From an uncultured Collinsella sp. (GTDB lineage Bacteria > Actinomycetota > Coriobacteriia > Coriobacteriales > Coriobacteriaceae): a DNA stretch of 27,531 nucleotides. Shown one piece after another: positions 13,783 through 21,278 of the stretch (position 1 is its first letter; the number at the start of each line of letters is the position of its first letter). The stretch spans positions 1 to 27,531 of the forward strand of contig CAAETD010000054.1 in assembly GCA_900758885.1 (NCBI GenBank), read 5' to 3'. Below the pieces are notes generated by a model, which saw nothing but the letters and a program-made list of their open reading frames with translations, was not told the DNA's origin and ran no database searches. The translations under genes were made by a program, and so were the position numbers.

Positions 13783-16410
13783 CTACTTGGCGTCGGGGAC
13801 CTCGTAGGTGGCCGCCGGCGTGTCGTCGCACACGACGGCAAAGCCGCCGTCCTTGTCGGCATCGACCGTCACCTGATCGCCCTCGCGCACCGTGCCGTCG
13901 ATGATAGCGGCGGCAATGGCATCCACGACCTCGCGCTGAACCAGACGCTTGAGCGGACGGGCGCCAAAGACCGGGTCCAGGCCGCCCACGGCGAGCATCT
14001 GCTTGGCCGCCGGGGTGATGGCAAGCGTCATGCGCTCCTTGGCCAGGCGTGCGCGAACGTCGGCAAGCTGGATGTCGACAATCTTCTCGATCTGCGCCAT
14101 GCCAAGCGGATGGAACACCACGATATCGTCGATACGGTTGAGGAACTCGGGACGGAAGGTCTGAGCCATGGCCGCATCAACCTGATGGCGCATCTCCTCC
14201 TCGTCCTTACCGGACAGATCGGCGATGGCCTTGGAGCCCACGTTGGACGTCATGATGATAATCGTGTTCTTGAAGGACACCTGGCGACCCTGGCCATCGG
14301 TCAGACGACCGTCATCAAGCACCTGCAACAGCACGTTAAAGACATCCGGATGAGCCTTCTCCATCTCGTCGAGCAAGATTACGGAGTACGGACGACGGCG
14401 CACGGCCTTGGTGAGCTGACCGCCCTCGTCGTAGCCCACGTATCCCGGGGGCGCACCGATCAGACGCTGGACGCTGAACTTCTCCATGTACTCGGACATG
14501 TCGATACGCACGAGCGCGCGCTCGTCGTCGAACAGGCACTCGGCAAGCGCCTTGGCGAGCTCGGTCTTGCCCACGCCGGTGGGGCCCAGGAAGAAGAAGC
14601 TGCCGATGGGCTTGTCCGGATCGGAGAGGCCCGCACGGCTGCGACGCACGGCCGCGGCCACGGCGGAGACGGCCTCGTCCTGGCCGATGACGCGCTTATG
14701 CAGCTCACCCTCCAAGCCCTTCAGCTTGTCGAGCTCGCCCTGCATCATCTTGGACACGGGCACGCCGGTCCAGGCACTCACGACCTCGGCGATCTCATCG
14801 GAGGTCACCTGCTCGTTGAGGCCCTCGCCGTCCTGCTGCTTTTGCGCCTCGAGCGCAGCCTCGGAATCCTGAATCTGCTGCTGCAGACCCGGAATCACGG
14901 AGTAGCGCAGCTCGGACGCACGGCCCAGGTCGCCGTTGCGCGTCGCGCGCTCCTCTTCGCTCTTGGCCTCGTCGAGCTGGCCCTTAAGCTCCTGCACGTG
15001 GTCGATGGCGTTCTTCTGGTTGAGCCAGCCGGCCTTTTGCACGTTGAGCTTTTCCTGGACCTCGGCAATCTCTTGGCGCAGGGCCTCCAGACGCTCCTTG
15101 GAGGCGTCGTCGGTCTCCTTCATGAGCGCCTGTTCCTCGATCTGCAGCTGGGTGAGCTGACGCGTGGTGGCGTCGATCTCGACCGGCATGCTGTCGAGCT
15201 CCATGCGCAGACGGCTTGCGGCCTCGTCGACCAGGTCGATGGCCTTGTCGGGCAGGAAACGGTCGGCGATGTAGCGATCGGAGAGATCGGCGGCGGCCAC
15301 GAGCGCGCTATCGGTGATGTGCACGCCGTGGAAGATCTCGTACTTCTCCTTGAGGCCACGCAGAATCGAGATGGTGTCCTCGACGGTAGGCTCGCTGACC
15401 ATCACGGTCTGGAAACGACGGGCGAGCGCCGCGTCCTTCTCGATGTACTTGCGGTATTCGTCGAGCGTGGTCGCGCCGATTGCATGCAGGTCGCCACGGG
15501 CGAGCGCCGGCTTGAGGATGTTGCCGGCGTCCATGGAGCCCTCGGTGGCACCCGCGCCCACGATGGTGTGGAGCTCATCGATGAACAGGATGACCTTGCC
15601 CTCGGATTTTTGCACTTCTTTGAGTACGGCCTTCAAGCGGTCCTCGAACTCGCCGCGGTACTTGGCGCCGGCGACCAGCGCGCTCATGTCGAGCTCGATA
15701 AGGTCGCGATCGCGCAGGGTGCTCGGCACGTCGCCGGCCACGATACGCTGGGCGATGCCCTCGACGATAGCCGTCTTGCCGACGCCCGGCTCGCCGATGA
15801 GCACGGGGTTGTTCTTGGTGCGACGGGACAGGACCTGGATGGTACGACGGATCTCGTCGGTACGGCCGATGACCGGGTCAAGCTTGCCGGCGCGGGCAAG
15901 GTCGCAGATATTGCGGCCGTACTGTTCCAGTGCCTCAAACTGAGTCTTGTCCTCAGCAGACGTCACGCGGTCATCGCCACGCAGCTCCTCGTAGACCTGC
16001 TCGATGCGCTCCTTGGTCACGCCAGCGTCGCGCAGTACACGACCGGCCTCGCCCTTGTCCTCGGCAAGCGCCATCAGCAAATGTTCAGTCACCACAAAGC
16101 TGTCGCCCATCTTGGTGGCCTTCTTCTCGGCCTTCTCGATAACGCGGACGAGCTCGTTGGAAAGACCCATCTGCTGACCCTCGCCGGAAACCTTGGGCGC
16201 GTGGTCAATGGCATCCTGCGTGGAGCGTGCAAGCTGAGCCGGGTCGGCACCGATGCGCTCGATGATCACGGAGATATTGCGCTCACCGGCACCGAGCAAG
16301 GCAGACAGCAGGTGGATCGGCTCCACCGCGCCGGCCTGTGCGTCGGCAGCCGTGCTCATGGCGGTCTGCAGCGCCTCGCGCGACGTCATTGCTAGCTTAT
16401 CGATTCTCAT
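13783..16410 (-). CDS. clpB: ATP-dependent disaggregase ClpB
   Basis: The 875-aa protein is a Hsp100 chaperone that, with DnaK, pulls polypeptides out of aggregates in the cytoplasm. Domains in order: the Clp N-domain (about 1-145); the first AAA+ ring with Walker A GEPGVGKT (206-213) and Walker B VILFIDELH (273-281); the coiled-coil middle domain typical of ClpB (about 405-530); and the second AAA+ ring with Walker A GPTGVGKT (609-616) and Walker B VILLDEMEKAH (677-687). The pore motif is GYVGYDEGG. The length is normal. The ATG at 16410 has AGAGGTG upstream. A 27-bp motif shared with dnaK lies 90 bp upstream, so heat-shock control by HspR is likely. It is transcribed alone. Confidence 0.98.
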   Translation of the reverse strand: MRIDKLAMTSREALQTAMSTAADAQAGAVEPIHLLSALLGAGERNISVIIERIGADPAQLARSTQDAIDHAPKVSGEGQQMGLSNELVRVIEKAEKKATKMGDSFVVTEHLLMALAEDKGEAGRVLRDAGVTKERIEQVYEELRGDDRVTSAEDKTQFEALEQYGRNICDLARAGKLDPVIGRTDEIRRTIQVLSRRTKNNPVLIGEPGVGKTAIVEGIAQRIVAGDVPSTLRDRDLIELDMSALVAGAKYRGEFEDRLKAVLKEVQKSEGKVILFIDELHTIVGAGATEGSMDAGNILKPALARGDLHAIGATTLDEYRKYIEKDAALARRFQTVMVSEPTVEDTISILRGLKEKYEIFHGVHITDSALVAAADLSDRYIADRFLPDKAIDLVDEAASRLRMELDSMPVEIDATTRQLTQLQIEEQALMKETDDASKERLEALRQEIAEVQEKLNVQKAGWLNQKNAIDHVQELKGQLDEAKSEEERATRNGDLGRASELRYSVIPGLQQQIQDSEAALEAQKQQDGEGLNEQVTSDEIAEVVSAWTGVPVSKMMQGELDKLKGLEGELHKRVIGQDEAVSAVAAAVRRSRAGLSDPDKPIGSFFFLGPTGVGKTELAKALAECLFDDERALVRIDMSEYMEKFSVQRLIGAPPGYVGYDEGGQLTKAVRRRPYSVILLDEMEKAHPDVFNVLLQVLDDGRLTDGQGRQVSFKNTIIIMTSNVGSKAIADLSGKDEEEMRHQVDAAMAQTFRPEFLNRIDDIVVFHPLGMAQIEKIVDIQLADVRARLAKERMTLAITPAAKQMLAVGGLDPVFGARPLKRLVQREVVDAIAAAIIDGTVREGDQVTVDADKDGGFAVVCDDTPAATYEVPDAK

Positions 16411-16431
16411 GGAATCACCTCTCTTGGGGTG

Positions 16432-16449
16432 GCCGCCCTACGGGGCGGC
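16432..16449 (-). other. Hairpin in the clpB 5' leader
   Basis: GCCGCCC and GGGCGGC pair perfectly around a 4-base loop, about 20 bases before the clpB start codon. Just downstream on the message, CACC can also pair with the GGTG of the ribosome-binding site. It may influence translation of clpB; this is speculative. Confidence 0.4.
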
Positions 16450-16499
16450 TTCACGTTGTTCGAGAAGTATTGTTGCCAGCTTTGCGCGATCTTATACAC

Positions 16500-16526
16500 A
16501 AATCTAAGTCTCTATATATAAGATTT
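16500..16526 (-). promoter_or_regulatory. HspR-type operator candidate of clpB
   Basis: On the minus strand the sequence is AAATCTTATAT-N5-GACTTAGATTT, identical in both halves and in spacing to the motif upstream of dnaK at 25200-25226. A TGTATAAG resembling a -10 element follows immediately. The outer six bases on each side are inverted repeats. Confidence 0.75.
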
Positions 16527-16586
16527 TCTGAGTGATTGAAAGATAGGGGTAAAGATGTCGGCCCGCCGCCGCACAGGTGCGCTACC

Positions 16587-16803
16587 GTCTCAATCTGTAA
16601 CATCTATCGACCGTTTCTGGCTCCAGATGTTACAAATCGAGACGAATTGTTCAGCGGCACCCGTTTGTCTCAATCTGTAACATCTACTCGGCAAATAGAG
16701 CTCTATCTGTTACAAATCGTGACGAACAGAAGACACCCGAATCGAAAATCTAAATCTGTAACACCAGGCCCACTTTTAGCGGCCAAGGTGTTACAGATTA
16801 AGA
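16587..16803. repeat. Array of three tandem hairpins
   Basis: Three palindromic units start at 16587, 16667 and 16749, a period of about 80 bp. Unit 1 arms are GTCTCAATCTGTAACATCT and AGATGTTACAAATCGAGAC (16625-16643). Unit 2 arms are at 16667-16685 and 16705-16723. Unit 3 arms are TCTAAATCTGTAACACC and GGTGTTACAGATTAAGA (16787-16803). The shared core is ATCTGTAACA. A frame of 112 codons crosses the array but is only repeat-derived. Confidence 0.85.
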
Positions 16804-16811
16804 CAAATCGA

Positions 16812-16850
16812 GCCGCCACAAAGGCGCCTGTCCCCTTTGTGGCGGTTTTC
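16812..16850 (+). terminator. Plus-strand terminator after the hairpin array
   Basis: GCCGCCACAAAGG and CCTTTGTGGCGG form a 12-bp stem followed by TTTTC. No plus-strand protein gene lies upstream. Confidence 0.75.
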
Positions 16851-16851
16851 G

Positions 16852-16884
16852 ACAAAAAGAAGCCGCCCCGATAACAGAGGCGGC
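16852..16884 (-). terminator. Minus-strand terminator
   Basis: GCCGCC (16862-16867) and GGCGGC (16879-16884) pair, and the minus-strand tail reads TTCTTTTTGT. It follows the coding-like fragment that ends near 16903. Confidence 0.7.
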
Positions 16885-16902
16885 ATCAAGCAAGTCCATT
16901 TC

Positions 16903-16971
16903 TTAGCGTCCCTCAAGACCCAACGAGAACGCAGCGATGGAATCGAGAACCGACAATAGCCCGTTCGCACA
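16903..16971 (-). pseudogene. C-terminal coding remnant ending FSLGLEGR (uncertain)
   Basis: On the minus strand an open frame after a stop codon reads ICANGLLSVLDSIAAFSLG and then LEGR-stop at 16903-16905. There is no ATG. The last 29 bases recur at 17989-18017, where the same frame again ends FSLGLEGR-stop. The two base differences inside the repeat are both synonymous in this frame. A terminator follows. It may be the tail of a lost gene or a short peptide from an alternative start. Confidence 0.35.
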
Positions 16972-17297
16972 GATAGAGGCAGAGATTCAAGGTCAAAGTC
17001 CGGCTTAAACGGCTTAGCTATCGCACGTCACATTGTTCTCGTCGTCCCCCTATCGTATTTATAGTGCTTATAGTGAAAATAGTGAGTTTAGTGAGAAGAG
17101 TATCGCTCAAAACTCGTGGACTCAATTATTGACCTCACGCCCAGAATGAGTGGGGCAAATACTTCTATTAGAGGTCAAATCGAAGCCCAATAGGGCCTTT
17201 TCGCCCCGTCATTTCGACCGATCGCTTTCTTTTGAATATTGTCGTAAGCTGGTATCACTTATCTTAATGAATGCATACTGTTTGCGAGGTACCCGCC
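16972..17297. other. Intergenic stretch with a 9-bp tandem repeat
   Basis: No gene is supported. At 17061-17096 four 9-base units follow one another: ATAGTGCTT, ATAGTGAAA, ATAGTGAGT and TTAGTGAGA. The rest is moderately AT-rich and probably carries the promoter of the following 215-aa protein. No clear hexamers could be assigned. Confidence 0.5.
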
Positions 17298-17945
17298 GTG
17301 AAACGCTCCACCTATATCGGCCTGCTCGTCTTAGCGTTTGCAATTACCGCAGTCGGCGTGGGCATTATCTATCTCGCATTTCTCCCTGCCTCGGCAACGC
17401 AGGCGGCGGTTGAAACCGTAAGCTACCCCATCGAAATCCTCACCGATATCATCAAACCCGATTCAATCACCGTCGATTTCGACGGTACGCCCGCAGCGCT
17501 TGGGGTCAGTAACTATCCCCGAATCGAACTTGGAGCCACGCGCTATACCCAAGATGAGCAGCTTATCGGCAAGGCAACCAGTTTACTCAAAGGCAAGACG
17601 TTTAAGCGATGGTACGGCGCCGCAATATATCGAGCCAAGAATGGCCAAATGGTTGGCGGGTATTATTCGACCCTTGAGCTCGATGCGGCAAACGGGAGCA
17701 GATTGTGCAACGTCTCATACGACCCCGGCTACGTGGACAATGAAGGACCGGGGGTCTATATCTCGGATGGCGACGTAATCTACGTCATGGAGGGCGACCA
17801 GGCGGCAGTCGTCGATTTTATGGATCGGTGTACCGAAGATGCCTACGAACAAACTTGCGAGCCCGATCCGCAGACAGCGCGCAACAGTGGCTCGTCACGC
17901 ACTTGGCTATTTGACGATGAAATAACCTGGACCCCATCGAAATAA
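17298..17945 (+). CDS. Membrane-anchored or secreted protein of unknown function
   Basis: Not recognised. The 215-aa product starts at a GTG (17298-17300) with GAGGT nine bases upstream. An ATG 27 bases earlier has no binding site. It begins with two basic residues and a hydrophobic helix, STYIGLLVLAFAITAVGVGI and a few residues more, that acts as an uncleaved anchor or signal. The outer domain of about 170 residues has WYGAAIYRAKNGQMVGGYYS and GPGVYISDGDVIYVMEGDQ, suggesting a small beta-rich fold. Two Cys near the C-terminus (CTEDAYEQTC) could form a disulfide. It is flanked by two copies of the 29-bp FSLGLEGR repeat, so the segment may have been inserted or duplicated as a unit. Confidence 0.7.
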   Translation: MKRSTYIGLLVLAFAITAVGVGIIYLAFLPASATQAAVETVSYPIEILTDIIKPDSITVDFDGTPAALGVSNYPRIELGATRYTQDEQLIGKATSLLKGKTFKRWYGAAIYRAKNGQMVGGYYSTLELDAANGSRLCNVSYDPGYVDNEGPGVYISDGDVIYVMEGDQAAVVDFMDRCTEDAYEQTCEPDPQTARNSGSSRTWLFDDEITWTPSK

Positions 17946-17988
17946 GGTCCCGCCGGGCAGGCAACTTTGTGGTGGTCCCGGTCAATTA

Positions 17989-18058
17989 TTAGCGCCCCTC
18001 AAGACCCAATGAGAACGTCGCGGTAGCCCCGGCCACACCTTTCCCTCGGGCGGCCCTC
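17989..18058 (-). repeat. Second copy of the FSLGLEGR-coding repeat
   Basis: Positions 17989-18017 match 16903-16931 at 27 of 29 bases. In the minus frame the sequence reads ATATFSLGLEGR and then two stop codons. The frame stays open back through part of the aconitase 3' hairpin to a possible GTG near 18073. Whether it is translated is unknown. Confidence 0.5.
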
Positions 18059-18092
18059 GCGAAGCGCGTGAGCACGAGGGAAAGGTGTGGCC
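18031..18092 (-). terminator. Long hairpin downstream of the aconitase-family gene
   Basis: GGCCACACCTTTCCCTCG (18031-18048) and its exact complement (18075-18092) form an 18-bp stem around a 26-base loop that itself contains CGCG-AAG-CGCG. It begins 22 bp after the stop codon. There is no T-run, so it may stabilise the message end or act as a palindromic repeat rather than a classical terminator. Confidence 0.65.
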
Positions 18093-18113
18093 CCGGGCGG
18101 ACAATTAAGTGCG

Positions 18114-20414
18114 TTACTCGGCAGCTGCCTTGAACTTGTTGTAGTTGATCAGGCAGCCAGCCTTGACGATGGCACGCTCCTCTGCCGTCATATCGGCAAT
18201 GTAGAGCTCAATCTGCTCGACCGCACCATCGGCGCGCACCACGTAGGCGGCGATGCCCTTCAGGTCGCCATCGAGCGCGGCGCGGATACCCGGCACAAAG
18301 ACGTAGTCGCCCACCTCAAAGCTGGGCTCGGCCTCCATCTGGAAGGGCACCATGCCCCAGTTCATCACGTTGGAGCGATAGCGCTTGGTGGCGTACTCGT
18401 GGACGATGTTGGCCAGGCCGCCAATTACGCGCTGGCAGCTCGCGGCCTGCTCGCGGGCAGAACCGTCACCGGGCTTCTTGGCATAGAGCATGGAGCCGTA
18501 CTCAGTCGCCTTGGCATCGGCCGCGACACCCGCGCCGGTCAGCGCCTCAAACACGCTGGCAAGCTCGGCATCGAGTGCGGCCAAGTCGCCTGCTGCCTCG
18601 CCGGCAACGCGGCGCTTCTCCACGGCGTCGACCTCCTTGGAGCGGCCCACGTAGGCAGGGTCGCGACGGCTGAGCGTAAACTCGGCCAGACCCAGCGGGT
18701 TGGAGCGGAAGGAGCTCGTCTCGCCCGAGGGAATGAGCTCGTCAGTCGTAGTGACCGGGTCCATGATCTTGGAGCACACCTTGAGCAGGATATCGTCGCC
18801 GAGAGGCTCCATCGCGGGCCACGGCTTGATGTTGGGGCCTTCGACCAGCTCGTCGGCCGGCTCAGCCTTGCCAAAGCCCCAGTACACGCGCTTCTTGTAC
18901 GGCGCGTCGTCAAAGGTGTACTCGCAGGCCTCGTCCCAGGTCTCCTCGGGCAGGTCGGTCGCCGGCGTCAGGACGCCGCCGTTGGCAGCCGTCGCCGCAA
19001 TGGAGCGGGCGTCCATCAGGGCCACCGCACTCAGCTGGCCATTGCCCGGCTTGGAACCCTCACGGTTGGGGAAGTTGCGCGTGGTGTGGCGGATGGACAG
19101 GCCGTTGTTAGCGGGCGTGTCGCCGGCACCGAAACACGGGCCGCAGAACGCCGTGCGCACGATCGCGCCAGCCTCCATAAGGTCGTAGATATAGCCGCGG
19201 CGTGTAAGCTCGAGCGCCACGGGCTGGCTCGTGGGATAGACCGACAGCGAGAACTCGCCGCAGCCGGTGTTGGCGCCCTTGAGCACACGGGCAGCCTGGA
19301 CCACGGAGTCGTAGTTGCCGCCCGAGCAGCCGGCGATAACGCCCTGCTGCACGTGCAGCTTGCCGTCGACGATCTTGTCGAGCAGACTAAAGTGCGTCTT
19401 GCCCTCGCCGATCTTGGCGGCCTCAAGCTCCACCTCATGCAGGATGTCCTCGAGGTTCTCGTTGAGCTCGTCGATCTCAAAGCCGTTAGAAGGATGGAAC
19501 GGCAGCGCGATCATGGGCTTGATACTCGACAGATCGACTTCGACGCAGCCGTCGTAGTAGGCAACATCGGCGGGCTTGAGCTCGCGGTAGTCCTCGCCGC
19601 GACCGTGCATGGTCAAAAACGCGTGCGTGTCCTCGTCGGTAGCCCAGATGCTCGACAGACAGGTGGTCTCGGTGGTCATAACGTCGACGCCGTTGCGGTA
19701 GTCGGTCGTCATGCTCGCGATGCCCGGGCCCACGAACTCCATGACCTTGTTCTTAACGTAGCCCTTGGCAAAGACGGCGCGGATGATGGCGAGCGCCACA
19801 TCGTGCGGGCCGACGCCGGGGCGCGGGGCGCCCGTGAGGTAGATGGCGACAACGCCGGGATAGGCAACATCGTAGGTGTCGCGCAGCAGTTGCTTTGCCA
19901 GCTCGCCGCCGCCCTCGCCCACGGCCATGGTGCCCAGGGCGCCGTAGCGGGTGTGCGAGTCGGAGCCCAAGATCATCTTGCCGCAGCCGGCGAAGTTCTC
20001 ACGCATAAAGGAGTGGATGACGGCGATGTGCGGCGGGACGAAGATGCCGCCGTACTTTTTGGCAGCTGAGAGGCCAAAGACGTGGTCGTCCTCGTTGATG
20101 GTGCCGCCCACGGCACACAGCGAGTTATGGCAGTTGGTAAGCACGTAGGGCAGCGGGAACTGCTCCATGCCCGAGGCGCGCGCCGTCTGGATGATGCCGA
20201 CAAAGGTGATGTCGTGGCTCGCCATGGCGTCGAAGCGAATCTTGAGCGCCTCGGGGTCGCCGGACGTGTTGTGTGCTTGAAGGATCGAATACGCGATGGT
20301 GCCGCGCTTGGCATCCTCGGGCGTCTGCTTAATACCGCGCTCGGCAGCCTCGGCCGCAGGCACAACCTCGCTGCCGCCGCGCAGGTAGATGCCGTCCTCG
20401 TACAGCTTGACCAT
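18114..20414 (-). CDS. Aconitase-family hydratase (YbhJ-like)
   Basis: The 766-aa protein belongs to the aconitase superfamily. The three cysteines for a [4Fe-4S] cluster are present: Cys363 in AGCSGGN, and Cys424 and Cys427 in CGPCFGAG. The sequence DSHTRYGALGTMAVGEGGGE matches the superfamily substrate region, and the C-terminal swivel domain contains the KRYRSNVMNWGMVPF stretch. It resembles the E. coli YbhJ hydratase more than AcnA or AcnB, in my recollection, so citrate may not be the substrate. The ATG at 20412-20414 (MVKLYEDG) has GGGAG six bases upstream. The frame extends 34 codons further without good support. It stands alone, with no TCA gene beside it. Confidence 0.85.
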   Translation of the reverse strand: MVKLYEDGIYLRGGSEVVPAAEAAERGIKQTPEDAKRGTIAYSILQAHNTSGDPEALKIRFDAMASHDITFVGIIQTARASGMEQFPLPYVLTNCHNSLCAVGGTINEDDHVFGLSAAKKYGGIFVPPHIAVIHSFMRENFAGCGKMILGSDSHTRYGALGTMAVGEGGGELAKQLLRDTYDVAYPGVVAIYLTGAPRPGVGPHDVALAIIRAVFAKGYVKNKVMEFVGPGIASMTTDYRNGVDVMTTETTCLSSIWATDEDTHAFLTMHGRGEDYRELKPADVAYYDGCVEVDLSSIKPMIALPFHPSNGFEIDELNENLEDILHEVELEAAKIGEGKTHFSLLDKIVDGKLHVQQGVIAGCSGGNYDSVVQAARVLKGANTGCGEFSLSVYPTSQPVALELTRRGYIYDLMEAGAIVRTAFCGPCFGAGDTPANNGLSIRHTTRNFPNREGSKPGNGQLSAVALMDARSIAATAANGGVLTPATDLPEETWDEACEYTFDDAPYKKRVYWGFGKAEPADELVEGPNIKPWPAMEPLGDDILLKVCSKIMDPVTTTDELIPSGETSSFRSNPLGLAEFTLSRRDPAYVGRSKEVDAVEKRRVAGEAAGDLAALDAELASVFEALTGAGVAADAKATEYGSMLYAKKPGDGSAREQAASCQRVIGGLANIVHEYATKRYRSNVMNWGMVPFQMEAEPSFEVGDYVFVPGIRAALDGDLKGIAAYVVRADGAVEQIELYIADMTAEERAIVKAGCLINYNKFKAAAE

Positions 20415-20674
20415 ACTGTCTCCCACTCTGCCCAAGAGATTTGGGCGCATAGCATACATTCGTTCAATATCGTGCCATAGAACGGTTGCGAGTGGGTTAC
20501 GAATCTGCGCGTTCACTTTATCTCAGCAAAGTAAAGGACGAGCCCCTTGCATCACTCTCCTGACAAGGAGTGTCCCAAAGTGCCGGCACAAAAGGAACGT
20601 CCCCAAGTGCCATCCAAAGCGACGCCGCAGGTAGAGGACGGACAGCGAGCGGCGTCCAGAGCGAACAAGTTGGC
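20415..20674. other. Intergenic stretch with REP-like direct repeats
   Basis: This is the leader and promoter side of the aconitase-family gene. Two 20-base direct repeats, AAGGAGTGTCCCAAAGTGCC (20565-20584) and AAGGAACGTCCCCAAGTGCC (20592-20611), flank the palindrome GTGCCGGCAC (20580-20589). Such GTCCCCAAGTGCC strings resemble dispersed repeat elements seen in other gut bacteria. No promoter could be fixed and no gene is supported. Confidence 0.6.
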
Positions 20675-20747
20675 ATGAAAAAGGCAAGGCATAGACCTTC
20701 TGGTCATGCCTTGCCTTTTGAATGACAAATTGTCGCTCTGGACGTCG
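20651..20747. repeat. Large imperfect inverted repeat enclosing the hspR terminator
   Basis: Arms of about 45 bases pair around TTCT (20698-20701). Outer parts GTCCAGAGCGA and TCGCTCTGGAC are exact. The middle ACAAGTTGGCAT and ATGACAAATTGT pair imperfectly. The inner AAAGGCAAGGCATAGACC and GGTCATGCCTTGCCTTTT are nearly exact. Confidence 0.8.
20675..20721 (-). terminator. Terminator of the dnaK-grpE-dnaJ-hspR operon
   Basis: On the minus strand AAAAGGCAAGGCATGACC pairs with GGTCTATGCCTTGCC, and TTTTTCATG follows. It lies about 70 bp after the hspR stop and ends the chaperone operon. The symmetry may allow it to act in both directions. Confidence 0.85.
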
Positions 20748-20789
20748 CGCAGCGTCGAGCCGTTACGCCGTTCGGCAGAACGGCCTAAC

Positions 20790-21206
20790 CTAGAGATCCC
20801 CTCCGGCGCCCAAAAGCTTGCGCATGACTTGCTCGGGGTTGACTGAGCCGTCGCGCGGGGCCAGGGCGGTAATCTTCTTTTGCATCTTGTACTCGTGCAG
20901 CTCATCTTCGAGCTGGCGTACGCGGGCGCGGAGCTTCTCGTTCTCGTGCTCGCGCTCCTCGGCACGCTCCTTCATATCGAGAATGCGCACCACGCCGGCG
21001 AGGTTGATACCCTCGTCGGTCAGCTGGTTGATGAGCTCTAGGCGCTCGATATCGGCACGCGAATACAGGCGCGTGTTGCCGCCCGAGCGCTGGGGGTTCA
21101 CCAAGCCCTTGGACTCGTAGACGCGCAGAGTCTGCGGATGCATGCCGGTCAACTCGGCCGCCACGCTGATCATGTACAGCGGTTTATTCCTATTGTCCTC
21201 GGCCAT
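20790..21206 (-). CDS. hspR: Heat-shock repressor HspR, MerR family
   Basis: The 138-aa protein has the winged-helix DNA-binding domain of the MerR family, with PLYMISVAAELTGMHPQTLR (9-28) as the helix-turn-helix and VNPQRSGGNTRLYSRADIERL as the wing and following helix. A coiled coil for dimerisation follows at about 78-115. In actinobacteria HspR represses dnaK and clpB with DnaK as co-repressor. Its position as last gene of the dnaK operon, 72 bp after dnaJ, matches that arrangement and implies autoregulation. The ATG at 21204-21206 has AAAGGGG upstream. The candidate targets are the shared 27-bp motifs upstream of dnaK and clpB. Confidence 0.93.
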   Translation of the reverse strand: MAEDNRNKPLYMISVAAELTGMHPQTLRVYESKGLVNPQRSGGNTRLYSRADIERLELINQLTDEGINLAGVVRILDMKERAEEREHENEKLRARVRQLEDELHEYKMQKKITALAPRDGSVNPEQVMRKLLGAGGDL

Positions 21207-21278
21207 GCTACCTGACCCCTTTCCGTCTCGTTATCGTCCATCATAAGCCCGCGGGCGCGGGTGTGCGCCACGACCGCC

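Noticed and set aside
14110..16395. A 761-codon plus-strand frame
   Set aside because: It is the antisense of clpB, with no recognisable family features.
16587..16803. CRISPR array
   Set aside because: Only three units with a period of about 80 bp. Each unit is a full hairpin with a varying loop, and the arms are not identical. No cas gene is present.
16536..16874. A 112-codon plus-strand frame upstream of clpB
   Set aside because: It runs through the three-hairpin array and a terminator. Its repeated Ser/Val/Thr/Asn segments come from the DNA repeats, not from a protein.
18087..20069. A 660-codon plus-strand frame
   Set aside because: It is the antisense of the aconitase-family gene.
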